Below, in pieces: positions 1 through 6,395 of a stretch of DNA of 8,336 nucleotides. The DNA is from Thermoplasmata archaeon (GTDB taxonomy: Archaea > Thermoplasmatota > E2 > DHVEG-1 > B8-G13), in contig JAGGYP010000014.1 of assembly GCA_021162485.1 (NCBI GenBank), forward strand, positions 1-8,336, read 5' to 3'. The notes beneath the pieces were generated by a model. The model was not told the origin of the DNA. It worked only from the letters and a program-made list of their open reading frames with translations, and did no database searches. The number at the start of each line of letters is the position of its first letter. Position 1 is the stretch's first letter. Made by a program: the position numbers and the translations under genes.

Positions 1-2496
1 ACCTGGTTCTTCATAGAGGTTTATTTACTCCTCAGTGCTGGTCGTTTTATAAATGATCTAGTTCCCCACACAGCAATACTCTGCGGTTTTGTATGCGGTC
101 TTATCCTAGATAAAATAGATTATAAAAGCCTAGCGAGAAACATTAGAGGAATTGGTTTAAGCTTTCGAGGATTGAAAAAAGCGGTTAAGCTGTCCCATAT
201 AGGCGGAATATTATTCATAACCTTATTAATTATCCTACCTAATGCATACCTGGCTTTTGATGCAGCAGTTCCATATGGTGAAAAACAAAAATTTGCAGAT
301 AACAAAGGCATGGGTGCTTTTGGTTTAAGTCTTTACAAGGAACAATACTGGGTAGATGCCTTATCCTGGTTAGGCAAACAAGAGGCAAATTTGAAACCAG
401 AGAAGAGACCTGCATTCATTGCATGGTGGGACTATGGTTTCTACGAGGTAGCAGTGGGTAAACATCCAACTGTTGCAGACAACTTCCAGGAGGGTATACC
501 ACCTGCTGGGAACTTCCACACAGCGACAAGTGAAAACGAGGCAGTAGCAGTAATGATAGTCAGAATACTAGAAGGCGTTTGCAAGGAAAAAGGAAAAATA
601 CCACAAGAGGTAAAAAATGTTCTGAACAAATACCTAAATGAGAACGACACAGCAAACCTCACAGAGTGTATTGAAAACCCAGAGAAAGCACCCTCCGTTG
701 GTGAACCAATTGGTGAGAAATACGATAAACAACTTAGTAAAAAATATAGAGTAAGACCAGAAAACGCAATATACCATGACTCCGTAAAAATACTAGCAAA
801 CCTGAGCGACGAAAATATAACATGGCTCTACCATGACATACAAAACATAACAGGAAAAAGCATAAGATACTATGGGGTAGAGGGATATGATCTTCAAATC
901 TTCAATGTTTTTACCTTCCTAGCGGACAAGAGCAACATAGTAGTAGGTGCAGGCGAAGATGATTACATCAAAATATGGTACAAGGGGTACCAAGTCCTAG
1001 CTAATGGCCAAACCACGGAAGGTAGATGGACCCCCGACCAAATAAGAAACATGACCATCGAGGAAAGGAGAAACATTAGGATAACAGGTACAGAAATCGA
1101 ATACAAACCAAAATTCTTTGAAACAATGTTTTATAAGACATACCTTGGAACACCATCTCAAGATAACAAACTACCATCTTATCCTATCCCAACCTATGGA
1201 CTGAAACATTTTTCAGCCGAGTACATTTCACCACTAAAATATCTATCACCTTATGCGAGATTACAGGGTGGGCCAGCCCCAGCTGTTGTCATAGCAAAAT
1301 ATTATGAAGGCGCTAGAATAAATGGAACTGTAACATGTAAAGGCCAACCATTGCTTTCACAAGTTGGCATATACGAAAACGCCAGCATCTGGGGCAACAA
1401 TATTTCAATTATCCATGATAATACCATCACCGATGAAAACGGCTCCTTCAGCCTTATTTCACCTGCAGGCGAGATAATAATAAAAGTGAACATTGGAACC
1501 AATATTTTGAAAGAAATTGTATTCAATGAAACAAATAGCTCTGTCTACAGACCAATAACAGAAGAAGAAGCAATGCGTAAAACCAAAAACTATACTAGGA
1601 ACATCAACATAATGATAGAACCAGCAGCTATTCATGGATATGCCTATAACGATATAAATGAAAATGGTAGCTATGAACCACAAAATGATACAGCAATCAC
1701 CAATGTTACAATAACTATTGAGGATCAATACTACGGAAACAAATACACTGCTAAAACCAATGAAAATGGATATTATTCAATTGAAAACCTCACACCTAGT
1801 CAGTATCAGATAACTGCAACACTCGATGGTTTTGAGATATACAATGAATCAACCTTCCTAATGCCAGGAAGCAACTACTATAATATTTCAAGACCCAAAA
1901 ATGCAACGCTCACCGGAATAGTATTCTATGATAAAAACAACAACGGAAGCTACGATAAAAAAGAAGAAATAACAAATGCAACAGTCAAATTAATCTATAA
2001 GAAGACAGACAAAACAGTAAACACAACAATTTCAAACAAAACAGGAGAATACAGGTTTGAGAAAATAGTCCCAGGAAGTTACATACTAGAGGTATATAGA
2101 ATAAATAGTACAACAGGTTTGAGAGAATACGAGATAAGAGAAGAGATAAAACTTGATGAAAATGAGACAAGAGAACATAACATCTCACTCGAGCTTGCAA
2201 AGGTTGAAATAGAAGGGTACACCACCTACAACAATGAGACAATTGGAAACATCTCAATAGAGTTCAGAGGGGCAGAAATAGAAAACAACACTGCAGAGTT
2301 CAACTCAACCACATCAGACAACCTCACAGGATACTACAGCCTAAAAATAAAACCAGGAACATACAATGTATCAGCATATGCAACAAGAGTTGAAAATAAT
2401 AAGAACGTAACGTATACTTGCAAAGGCAGCCTAGTTGTTAACATCGCTGAGAGACCAAGATGGCTTAACATCTCACTAGAGAGAAAAGAAGAATAA
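1..2496 (+). CDS. aglB: Oligosaccharyltransferase, AglB/Stt3 family, 5'-truncated, with sequon-rich C-terminal beta-sandwich tail
   Basis: The reading frame is open from base 1, so the N-terminus lies outside the window; 831 residues are visible (numbered here from the first in-window codon). AglB/Stt3 is the catalytic membrane subunit that transfers a lipid-linked glycan to Asn in N-x-S/T sequons on the extracytoplasmic face. Residues 1-38 carry the last helices of the multispan domain, including an SAGRF segment, and residues 67-87 form one more helix before the outer globular domain. The family signature WWDYG is at 142-146 (bases 424-438). The catalytic domain ends near 430 at SPYARL and AKYYEGA. 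Residues 438-827 form an extra tail of about four Cna-B/SdrD-B-like modules with about 29 sequons. The divalent-metal residues of the N-terminal loops are out of view, and I could not place the DK/MI motif securely. The family call is firm; the symbol is by family. Confidence 0.93.
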   Translation, partial: TWFFIEVYLLLSAGRFINDLVPHTAILCGFVCGLILDKIDYKSLARNIRGIGLSFRGLKKAVKLSHIGGILFITLLIILPNAYLAFDAAVPYGEKQKFADNKGMGAFGLSLYKEQYWVDALSWLGKQEANLKPEKRPAFIAWWDYGFYEVAVGKHPTVADNFQEGIPPAGNFHTATSENEAVAVMIVRILEGVCKEKGKIPQEVKNVLNKYLNENDTANLTECIENPEKAPSVGEPIGEKYDKQLSKKYRVRPENAIYHDSVKILANLSDENITWLYHDIQNITGKSIRYYGVEGYDLQIFNVFTFLADKSNIVVGAGEDDYIKIWYKGYQVLANGQTTEGRWTPDQIRNMTIEERRNIRITGTEIEYKPKFFETMFYKTYLGTPSQDNKLPSYPIPTYGLKHFSAEYISPLKYLSPYARLQGGPAPAVVIAKYYEGARINGTVTCKGQPLLSQVGIYENASIWGNNISIIHDNTITDENGSFSLISPAGEIIIKVNIGTNILKEIVFNETNSSVYRPITEEEAMRKTKNYTRNINIMIEPAAIHGYAYNDINENGSYEPQNDTAITNVTITIEDQYYGNKYTAKTNENGYYSIENLTPSQYQITATLDGFEIYNESTFLMPGSNYYNISRPKNATLTGIVFYDKNNNGSYDKKEEITNATVKLIYKKTDKTVNTTISNKTGEYRFEKIVPGSYILEVYRINSTTGLREYEIREEIKLDENETREHNISLELAKVEIEGYTTYNNETIGNISIEFRGAEIENNTAEFNSTTSDNLTGYYSLKIKPGTYNVSAYATRVENNKNVTYTCKGSLVVNIAERPRWLNISLERKEE
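424..438 (+). other. WWDYG catalytic motif of the oligosaccharyltransferase
   Basis: These five codons read Trp-Trp-Asp-Tyr-Gly, the hallmark of Stt3/AglB/PglB proteins. In known structures the motif recognises the Ser/Thr of the acceptor sequon. It is followed by a GFYEVAVGKHPTVADNF-type stretch as in other archaeal members, so the active site in this half of the enzyme appears intact. Confidence 0.93.
1312..2481 (+). repeat. Four tandem Cna-B/SdrD-B-like (carboxypeptidase-regulatory-like) modules in the OST tail
   Basis: The modules cover about 1312-1617, 1627-1890, 1900-2193 and 2200-2481. Each starts with a short strand of the type I-x-G-x-V/Y and ends with a G-x-Y-x-(I/L) element such as NGYYSIENL, TGEYRFEKI or TGYYSLKI, followed by a PG/PSxY strand. 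This is the pattern of prealbumin-like Cna-B or carboxypeptidase-regulatory folds. Modules 2 and 3 contain calcium-loop-like motifs at 1651 (DINENGSYEPQN) and 1930 (DKNNNGSYDKKE). The second fits DxNxNGxxDxxE exactly, as in SdrD B repeats. The modules are diverged in sequence, so these are domain repeats, not DNA repeats. Exact boundaries are estimates. Confidence 0.72.
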
Positions 2497-2509
2497 AAAG
2501 AATGTTTTC

Positions 2510-2529
2510 AATAGTGTTTTAATACTATT
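2510..2529. promoter_or_regulatory. Inverted repeat overlapping the AMMECR1-pyrC TATA box; possible operator or terminator hairpin
   Basis: AATAGT (2510-2515) is perfectly mirrored by ACTATT (2524-2529). A G-T pair and two A-T pairs can extend the stem inward. The predicted TATA element sits in its centre. A T-rich stretch follows (2538-2546), so the same bases could also form a terminator hairpin for the upstream OST transcript. As a DNA dyad it could be bound by a dimeric regulator that blocks TBP. Neither role can be decided from sequence alone. Confidence 0.4.
2517..2524 (+). promoter_or_regulatory. Archaeal TATA box for the AMMECR1-pyrC-exporter operon
   Basis: TTTTAATA is centred about 27 bases upstream of the ATG at 2548. 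That is the spacing expected if transcription starts at or next to the start codon. No Shine-Dalgarno-like sequence lies between the box and the ATG (the bases are T-rich), which supports a leaderless mRNA. Confidence 0.55.
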
Positions 2530-2547
2530 TCCTCATTATATTTTTTA

Positions 2548-3147
2548 ATGCTTACCATAAACGATGGGGAAAAAGCAGTTAAACTAGCAAGGGAAATAGT
2601 AGAGAGATACACCAGAAAAGAAGAACTGCCTAAACTTGAGAACTATAGTGGCGCGTTTGATGAAAAAAGAGGAGTTTTCGTAACAATAAACACCTACCCT
2701 ACTCATAATCTCAGAGGATGCATAGGCATTCCAGAACCTATAATGCCTTTAAAAAACGCGATAAAAGAGGCTGCAGTTTCAGCGACACATGATCCACGTT
2801 TTCCCCCACTAAAAGAGAATGAGTTAGAGAAGATAGTTATTGAAATCACAATATTGACAAAACCACAACTTGTAAAGGTAAATAAACCACAAGAGTATTT
2901 AGAAAAAATAAAAATAGGAAGAGATGGTTTAATAGCAGAACAGGGATTTTATAGAGGTTTGCTGTTACCTCAAGTTCCAGTGGAACAAGGTTGGGATGTA
3001 GAAGAATTTTTATCACATACCTGCTGGAAAGCTGGTCTTCCATTTGATGCCTGGTTTGATGAAAACACAAAAATCTACAAGTTTGAAGGGCAAATATTTA
3101 CAGAGGTTAAACCAAAAAATGGCATAGTGGAGAAGAAAATTAGATGA
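2548..3147 (+). CDS. AMMECR1 domain protein
   Basis: This is a complete 199-residue single-domain AMMECR1 protein, close to the usual family length of about 200. Signature pieces in order are RGVFVT (41-46), the invariant LRGCIG (55-60), HDPRFPPL (81-88), EITILTKP (99-106), GLLLPQVPVEQGW (137-149), the HTCWKAGLP stretch (157-165) and a C-terminal YKFEGQIFTE (177-186). The biochemical role is not established. In many prokaryotes the gene clusters with a Memo-like and a radical SAM gene, which suggests a modification or redox role, but neither partner is in this window. The ATG at 2548 fits a leaderless start downstream of a TATA box. The stop overlaps the dihydroorotase start by four bases (ATGA), so the two are probably translationally coupled. 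The family call is secure; the function is unknown. Confidence 0.95.
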   Translation: MLTINDGEKAVKLAREIVERYTRKEELPKLENYSGAFDEKRGVFVTINTYPTHNLRGCIGIPEPIMPLKNAIKEAAVSATHDPRFPPLKENELEKIVIEITILTKPQLVKVNKPQEYLEKIKIGRDGLIAEQGFYRGLLLPQVPVEQGWDVEEFLSHTCWKAGLPFDAWFDENTKIYKFEGQIFTEVKPKNGIVEKKIR

Positions 3148-4451
3148 ACATAGTAGTTGAAGGAAAAGCATATATTAGAAATAAGATAGAGCATGTTTGC
3201 ATAGGAATAGAGGATGGCAAAATAGCAAAAATAGCAAAAATTTTACCAAAAGGAGAAGAAAATTATAAATTCAGCAGAGAAATCATTTTACCCGCCGGAA
3301 TAGACATTCACGTGCACTTTAGAGAACCAGGGTTTACACACAAAGAAGATTTTTCGACAGGCACTATCTCCGCAGCCTTCGGTGGGATATGTTGCATATT
3401 CGATATGCCCAATACAAAGCCACCAACAACTACAAAAAACGCGATTTTAGATAAGATAGAAATTGCAAAAAGGAAAGCATACATTGATTTTGGGCTCTAT
3501 GCTGGTATAACAGATGAAAACTTTGAAAACATCAGAGATTTTGCAAAGTATTGTAACGCCTTCAAAATATACCTAGGCAGCACCACTAATGCACTTCAAC
3601 TTAGAAAGGAAAACCTGAAAGATTTTTTTAAAAACGCAGAAGAGTTTAGTGACAAACCCATAATGATACATGCTGAAGATGAAGAATGTTTAAATAAACA
3701 CAGGATAGTAGAGAACAATCTGATAGATCATCTAAGAGCGAGACCAGATGTATGCGAAAAAAAATCTATACAGACCGTACATAATTGCAAAAGCAAAAAA
3801 AACAGGATACACATATGTCATGTTTCATCAGCTGATAGTATAGAGTTTTTAAAAGAAGCCAAGGGCGATATAAGCATAGGAGTCACACTGCATCACCTCC
3901 TTTTTTCTATAAACATTAAAAGAAAAACACTGCCAGATAGTTTTTATAAAGTTAACCCACCTTTGAGAAAAAAATTTGATACAGAAACTCTCATAGAGCA
4001 TTTAACAAATGGTTTCATTGATGTATTAGAATCAGATCATGCACCCCATACATATGAAGAAAAAAATATAAACTTCGATGAAGCACCAAATGGTATACCA
4101 GGTGTAGAAACAATGTACCCTCTTTTCTTGTTCTGGTTTAGTAAGAATCTAATCTCCTTGGGTCAACTGGTTTCTCTTATATCTGAAAAACCTGCCAGAA
4201 TCATGGGTTTAGAAAAAGGAGTTATTTCCGAGGGAAAAGATGCGGATTTAATTGTTGTTGATCTAAAAAACATTCAAAAAATAAAAGCAGAAAACCTACA
4301 TTATAAATGTGAGTGGACCCCATACGAGGGAATGCAAGCGATATTTCCAAGTTATACTTTAGTAAGAGGCACACCCATTGTAGAAGAGTACATATTAGTT
4401 GGAGAAAAAGGATATGGAGAACATATAAAAACGGTTAATGAGGAAGAATAA
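3144..4451 (+). CDS. pyrC: Dihydroorotase
   Basis: The product cyclises N-carbamoyl-L-aspartate to dihydroorotate, the third step of pyrimidine synthesis, in the cytoplasm. The 435-residue length is typical of the class I, amidohydrolase-type enzyme. Visible metal-site residues are H56 and H58 in DIHVHFREPG, K141 in FKIYLGST (likely the carboxylated lysine), H176 in MIHAEDEE, H226 in HICHVSS and D298 in ESDHAPH. DMPNT (87-91) and KVNPPLR (269-275) are also characteristic. The C-terminal ISEGKDADLIVVD stretch (361-373) belongs to the amidohydrolase composite beta-sandwich. It overlaps AMMECR1 by four bases and is followed five bases later by the membrane protein gene, so all three are likely one operon. 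No other pyr gene is visible. Allantoinase is the nearest alternative but is less likely given HVHFREPG, DMPNT and the archaeal context. Confidence 0.93.
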   Translation: MNIVVEGKAYIRNKIEHVCIGIEDGKIAKIAKILPKGEENYKFSREIILPAGIDIHVHFREPGFTHKEDFSTGTISAAFGGICCIFDMPNTKPPTTTKNAILDKIEIAKRKAYIDFGLYAGITDENFENIRDFAKYCNAFKIYLGSTTNALQLRKENLKDFFKNAEEFSDKPIMIHAEDEECLNKHRIVENNLIDHLRARPDVCEKKSIQTVHNCKSKKNRIHICHVSSADSIEFLKEAKGDISIGVTLHHLLFSINIKRKTLPDSFYKVNPPLRKKFDTETLIEHLTNGFIDVLESDHAPHTYEEKNINFDEAPNGIPGVETMYPLFLFWFSKNLISLGQLVSLISEKPARIMGLEKGVISEGKDADLIVVDLKNIQKIKAENLHYKCEWTPYEGMQAIFPSYTLVRGTPIVEEYILVGEKGYGEHIKTVNEEE

Positions 4452-4456
4452 AAAAC

Positions 4457-4915
4457 ATGATACCAGACTGGTTAATCACTATAATTATTTCCATGTCGCC
4501 ATGGATTGAATTAAGAGGCGCTATACCTGTTGCTATTCTGGAGTATCATTGGCAATGGTGGCAAGCCCTACCCATATCAGTACTGGGTAATATGATACCA
4601 GTGCCATTTATATTGTTACTGTTCAGGGTTGTAGAGAAGGAGTTAAGAAAAAACCCAACGTTTAACAAGCTGATAGATAAACTGTTTGACAAAACTAGAA
4701 AAAAAGCAAATACCAAAGTTGAAAAATATGAGGAACTAGCGTTGATACTTTTTGTCGCAATACCATTACCTTTTACTGGTGCTTGGACAGCATCCCTAAT
4801 AGCATACCTGTTTAATCTAGATATCAAAAAATCTATTCTAACCATCTTTCTAGGCGTCATTATCGCTGGACTAATTGTAACAATTTTAACAATTACAGGC
4901 AAGGCTTTTCTCTAG
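4457..4915 (+). CDS. Small integral membrane protein, COG2426 / putative small multidrug export family
   Basis: This 152-residue protein has about four hydrophobic helices (roughly 5-25, 36-57, 94-118, 125-149) and a charged cytoplasmic loop in the middle (58-92, rich in Lys and Arg). Two conserved family blocks are clear: SPWIELRGAIPVAI (14-27) near the first helix and PLPFTGAWTASLIAY (103-117) in the third, the pseudo-symmetric halves of the Sm_multidrug_ex (PF06695-type) fold. The family name suggests drug export, but transport substrates are not well established, so function is tentative. The gene starts five bases after the pyrC stop. A GAGGAAG sequence at the end of pyrC (about 4440-4446) can serve as its ribosome binding site. 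Confidence 0.87.
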   Translation: MIPDWLITIIISMSPWIELRGAIPVAILEYHWQWWQALPISVLGNMIPVPFILLLFRVVEKELRKNPTFNKLIDKLFDKTRKKANTKVEKYEELALILFVAIPLPFTGAWTASLIAYLFNLDIKKSILTIFLGVIIAGLIVTILTITGKAFL

Positions 4916-4942
4916 TTTTTAGAAAAACATTTAACTGCTGTC

Positions 4943-4952
4943 TTATTTAAAT
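4943..4952 (+). promoter_or_regulatory. TATA box upstream of GGGP synthase
   Basis: TTATTTAAAT in the 56-base gap after the membrane protein gene is a good archaeal TATA element. Its centre is about 24 bases before the ATG at 4972, so the mRNA would start close to that codon. A weak GAGG (4958-4961) is also present, so a short leader cannot be ruled out. This promoter would make GGGP synthase and ubiX a separate unit from the pyrC operon. Confidence 0.5.
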
Positions 4953-4971
4953 TTAGCGAGGAATACTAGCT

Positions 4972-5706
4972 ATGGGAACAATGGACTACATCACCAAAAA
5001 ATTGAAAGAAACCCCCTTACATTTTACCCTGATTGATCCAGAAAAACAAACCCCAGAGAAAGCAGGGAAAACAGCAAAAATAGCAGAAAACGCTGGCACC
5101 GATCTGATAATGGTTGGCGGCTCAACTATATCCTCTCAGCAAATGGTTGATGAGACAGTTTTAAAAATAAAAGAAAATACAAGTCTTCCAGTTGTTTTAT
5201 TTCCAACAGCTGCAAAATACCTGAGCAAACATGCTGATGCAATATTTTTTATGAGCCTATTAAACTCAAAAAACATTAGACATGTTATAAGAGAACATGT
5301 TTTTGGGTCATTGATAGTCAGAGAATATGGGCTGGAACCTCTACCCATGGGGTACATTGTAACCGAACCTGGTATGAAAGTAGCTGAAATAGGAGAGGCA
5401 GAAATCATAAAAAGGGATGATATAAAAACAGCTATGGGATATGCGCTAGCGGCGGAGTATCTTGGAATGAAACTAGTTTATCTAGAGGCAGGATCAGGTG
5501 CACCATATCCTGCGTCAAATGATATGATAAAAAAAGTCAAAGAGATAATCAAAATACCTTTGATTGTTGGCGGTGGCATAAGAAACGCAGATACTGCAAG
5601 AGAAAAAATAAAAGCCGGGGCGGATATAATTGTGACAGGCACCATTATTGAGGGAGAAAACATGGAGGAGAAACTAAAAGAGATTATAAAGGCGATAAAA
5701 AGGTGA
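4972..5706 (+). CDS. Geranylgeranylglyceryl phosphate synthase, group II type
   Basis: The product joins geranylgeranyl diphosphate to sn-glycerol-1-phosphate, the first committed step of archaeal ether lipid synthesis, at the membrane surface. The 244-residue TIM-barrel sequence shows LIDPEK (20-25, with the Mg-binding Asp at 22), VGGS (48-51), ADAIFFMSLLNS (88-99), PLPMGYIVTEPG (123-134), YLEAGSGAPYP (170-180, Glu172), VGGGIRNADTA (199-209) and the phosphate-gripping DIIVTGTIIE (218-227). The ADAIFFMSLLNS and PMGYI blocks point to the larger group II enzymes, not the PcrB-like group I. One small difference is FPTAAKY at 78-84, where I expect an FPG-type loop. ATG 4972 is preferred over the in-frame ATG at 4981 because it sits closer to the expected distance from the TATA box. 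ubiX follows after six bases. Confidence 0.95.
   Translation: MGTMDYITKKLKETPLHFTLIDPEKQTPEKAGKTAKIAENAGTDLIMVGGSTISSQQMVDETVLKIKENTSLPVVLFPTAAKYLSKHADAIFFMSLLNSKNIRHVIREHVFGSLIVREYGLEPLPMGYIVTEPGMKVAEIGEAEIIKRDDIKTAMGYALAAEYLGMKLVYLEAGSGAPYPASNDMIKKVKEIIKIPLIVGGGIRNADTAREKIKAGADIIVTGTIIEGENMEEKLKEIIKAIKR
5701..5706 (+). promoter_or_regulatory. Ribosome binding site of ubiX overlapping the upstream stop codon
   Basis: AGGTGA is a strong match to the archaeal Shine-Dalgarno core. It contains the TGA stop of GGGP synthase and lies six bases before the TTG at 5713. This supports the TTG as the real start and suggests translational coupling of the two genes. Confidence 0.65.
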
Positions 5707-5712
5707 TATTTT

Positions 5713-6285
5713 TTGAGAATAATAGTAGCAATAACAGGGGCATCAGGGACAATATATGGTGTAAAACTAATAGAAGAACTAAAGAGAATTGACAAAGAAA
5801 TCGATTTACATCTTATAATATCTGATACTGCAAAGGAAATAATAAGTTTGGAGACAGAGTATAATCTTCATGACATAGAAAAAATGGTTACCAAAGCATA
5901 TGATAACAATAATATGTCAGCAACCCTGGCAAGTGGAAGTTTTAGACACGATGGAATGGTAATCGTTCCTTGTAGTTTGAAAACACTCTCAGCTATAGCC
6001 AATGGATATGCAGGCAGTTTGATCTCCAGAGCAGCTATATGTTCATTAAAAGAAAATATGAAACTGATAATTGTGCCAAGAGAAACACCTTTAGATAGAA
6101 CCTCTTTGTTAAACATGCTCAAAGCAATGGAAAACGGTGCAATAATATTACCGGCAATGCCTGCCTTTTACCATAGGCCGAAAAATATTTCAGAACTGAT
6201 AAACTACATAGTTGGAAAAATATTAGATCAATTAAATATCAAACATGATTTATTCAAGAGATGGGGAAACGATAAAGACTCTTAG
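5713..6285 (+). CDS. ubiX: Flavin prenyltransferase UbiX
   Basis: UbiX attaches a dimethylallyl unit to FMN to make prenylated FMN, the cofactor of UbiD-family decarboxylases. The 190-residue length is normal. Motifs are GASGTIYGVKLIEEL (9-23, flavin-binding loop), SDTAKEI (38-44), GSFRHDGMVIVPCSLKTLS (75-93), LISRAAICSLKE (103-114), PRETPLDRTSLLNML (122-136) and PAMPAFYHRP (147-156). All main active-site blocks are present. The start is TTG, supported by AGGTGA six bases upstream and by the family alignment, which begins with this Met-Arg-Ile-Ile-Val. It ends with tandem stops (TAG TAA). No ubiD is visible in the window. Because UbiX uses an isoprenoid phosphate and sits behind a lipid-synthesis gene, its prFMN may serve the UbiD-like decarboxylase of the archaeal mevalonate pathway; this is inference. 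Confidence 0.95.
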   Translation: MRIIVAITGASGTIYGVKLIEELKRIDKEIDLHLIISDTAKEIISLETEYNLHDIEKMVTKAYDNNNMSATLASGSFRHDGMVIVPCSLKTLSAIANGYAGSLISRAAICSLKENMKLIIVPRETPLDRTSLLNMLKAMENGAIILPAMPAFYHRPKNISELINYIVGKILDQLNIKHDLFKRWGNDKDS

Positions 6286-6289
6286 TAAA

Positions 6290-6298
6290 TTATAAATA
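6290..6298 (+). promoter_or_regulatory. TATA box for the Hint-domain surface protein gene
   Basis: TTATAAATA is the best archaeal TATA box in the window. Transcription would begin about 25 bases downstream, near 6319-6321. That gives a leader of roughly 75 bases before the ATG at 6395, unlike the apparently leaderless gene at 2548. Runs of T at 6302-6314 may also end the ubiX transcript. Confidence 0.6.
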
Positions 6299-6362
6299 AT
6301 GTTTTAGCATTTTTCAATAAAAAGTTGGGTGCACTCAAGAAACATCTTTCTTAGCCTGTTGC

Positions 6363-6395
6363 TCCCATCTAAATGTAAATGCTTGAGGGATGGGA
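6363..6395 (+). promoter_or_regulatory. Predicted leader hairpin covering the start region of the Hint protein gene
   Basis: TCCCATC (6363-6369) is complementary to GATGGGA (6389-6395), a seven-base stem with a 19-base loop. It would cover part of the ribosome binding region GAGGGA (6385-6390) and the first base of the ATG. CTCAAG (6334-6339) can instead pair with CTTGAG (6382-6387). Such competing pairings could tune translation, but they may be chance. Confidence 0.3.

Noticed and set aside
172..174. TTG codon as the start of the OST gene
   Set aside because: The same frame is open to base 1 and encodes membrane helices with the family's SAGRF-type segment, so the gene begins upstream of the window and TTG 172 is internal.
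4913..4940. Hairpin terminator after the COG2426 gene (GTTTTTAGAAAAAC)
   Set aside because: The arms are only T/A runs with a two-base loop. No stable stem can be supported, though the T run alone might aid archaeal termination.
5478..5795. Minus-strand 105-codon open frame across the GGGP synthase/ubiX junction
   Set aside because: It is antisense to two well-supported conserved genes and has no recognisable domain.
6329..6394. Upstream in-frame GTG (6329) or TTG (6359, 6383) starts for the Hint protein
   Set aside because: They would place a Cys- and Pro-containing, non-signal-like segment before the basic plus hydrophobic signal region. ATG 6395 has GAGG six bases upstream.
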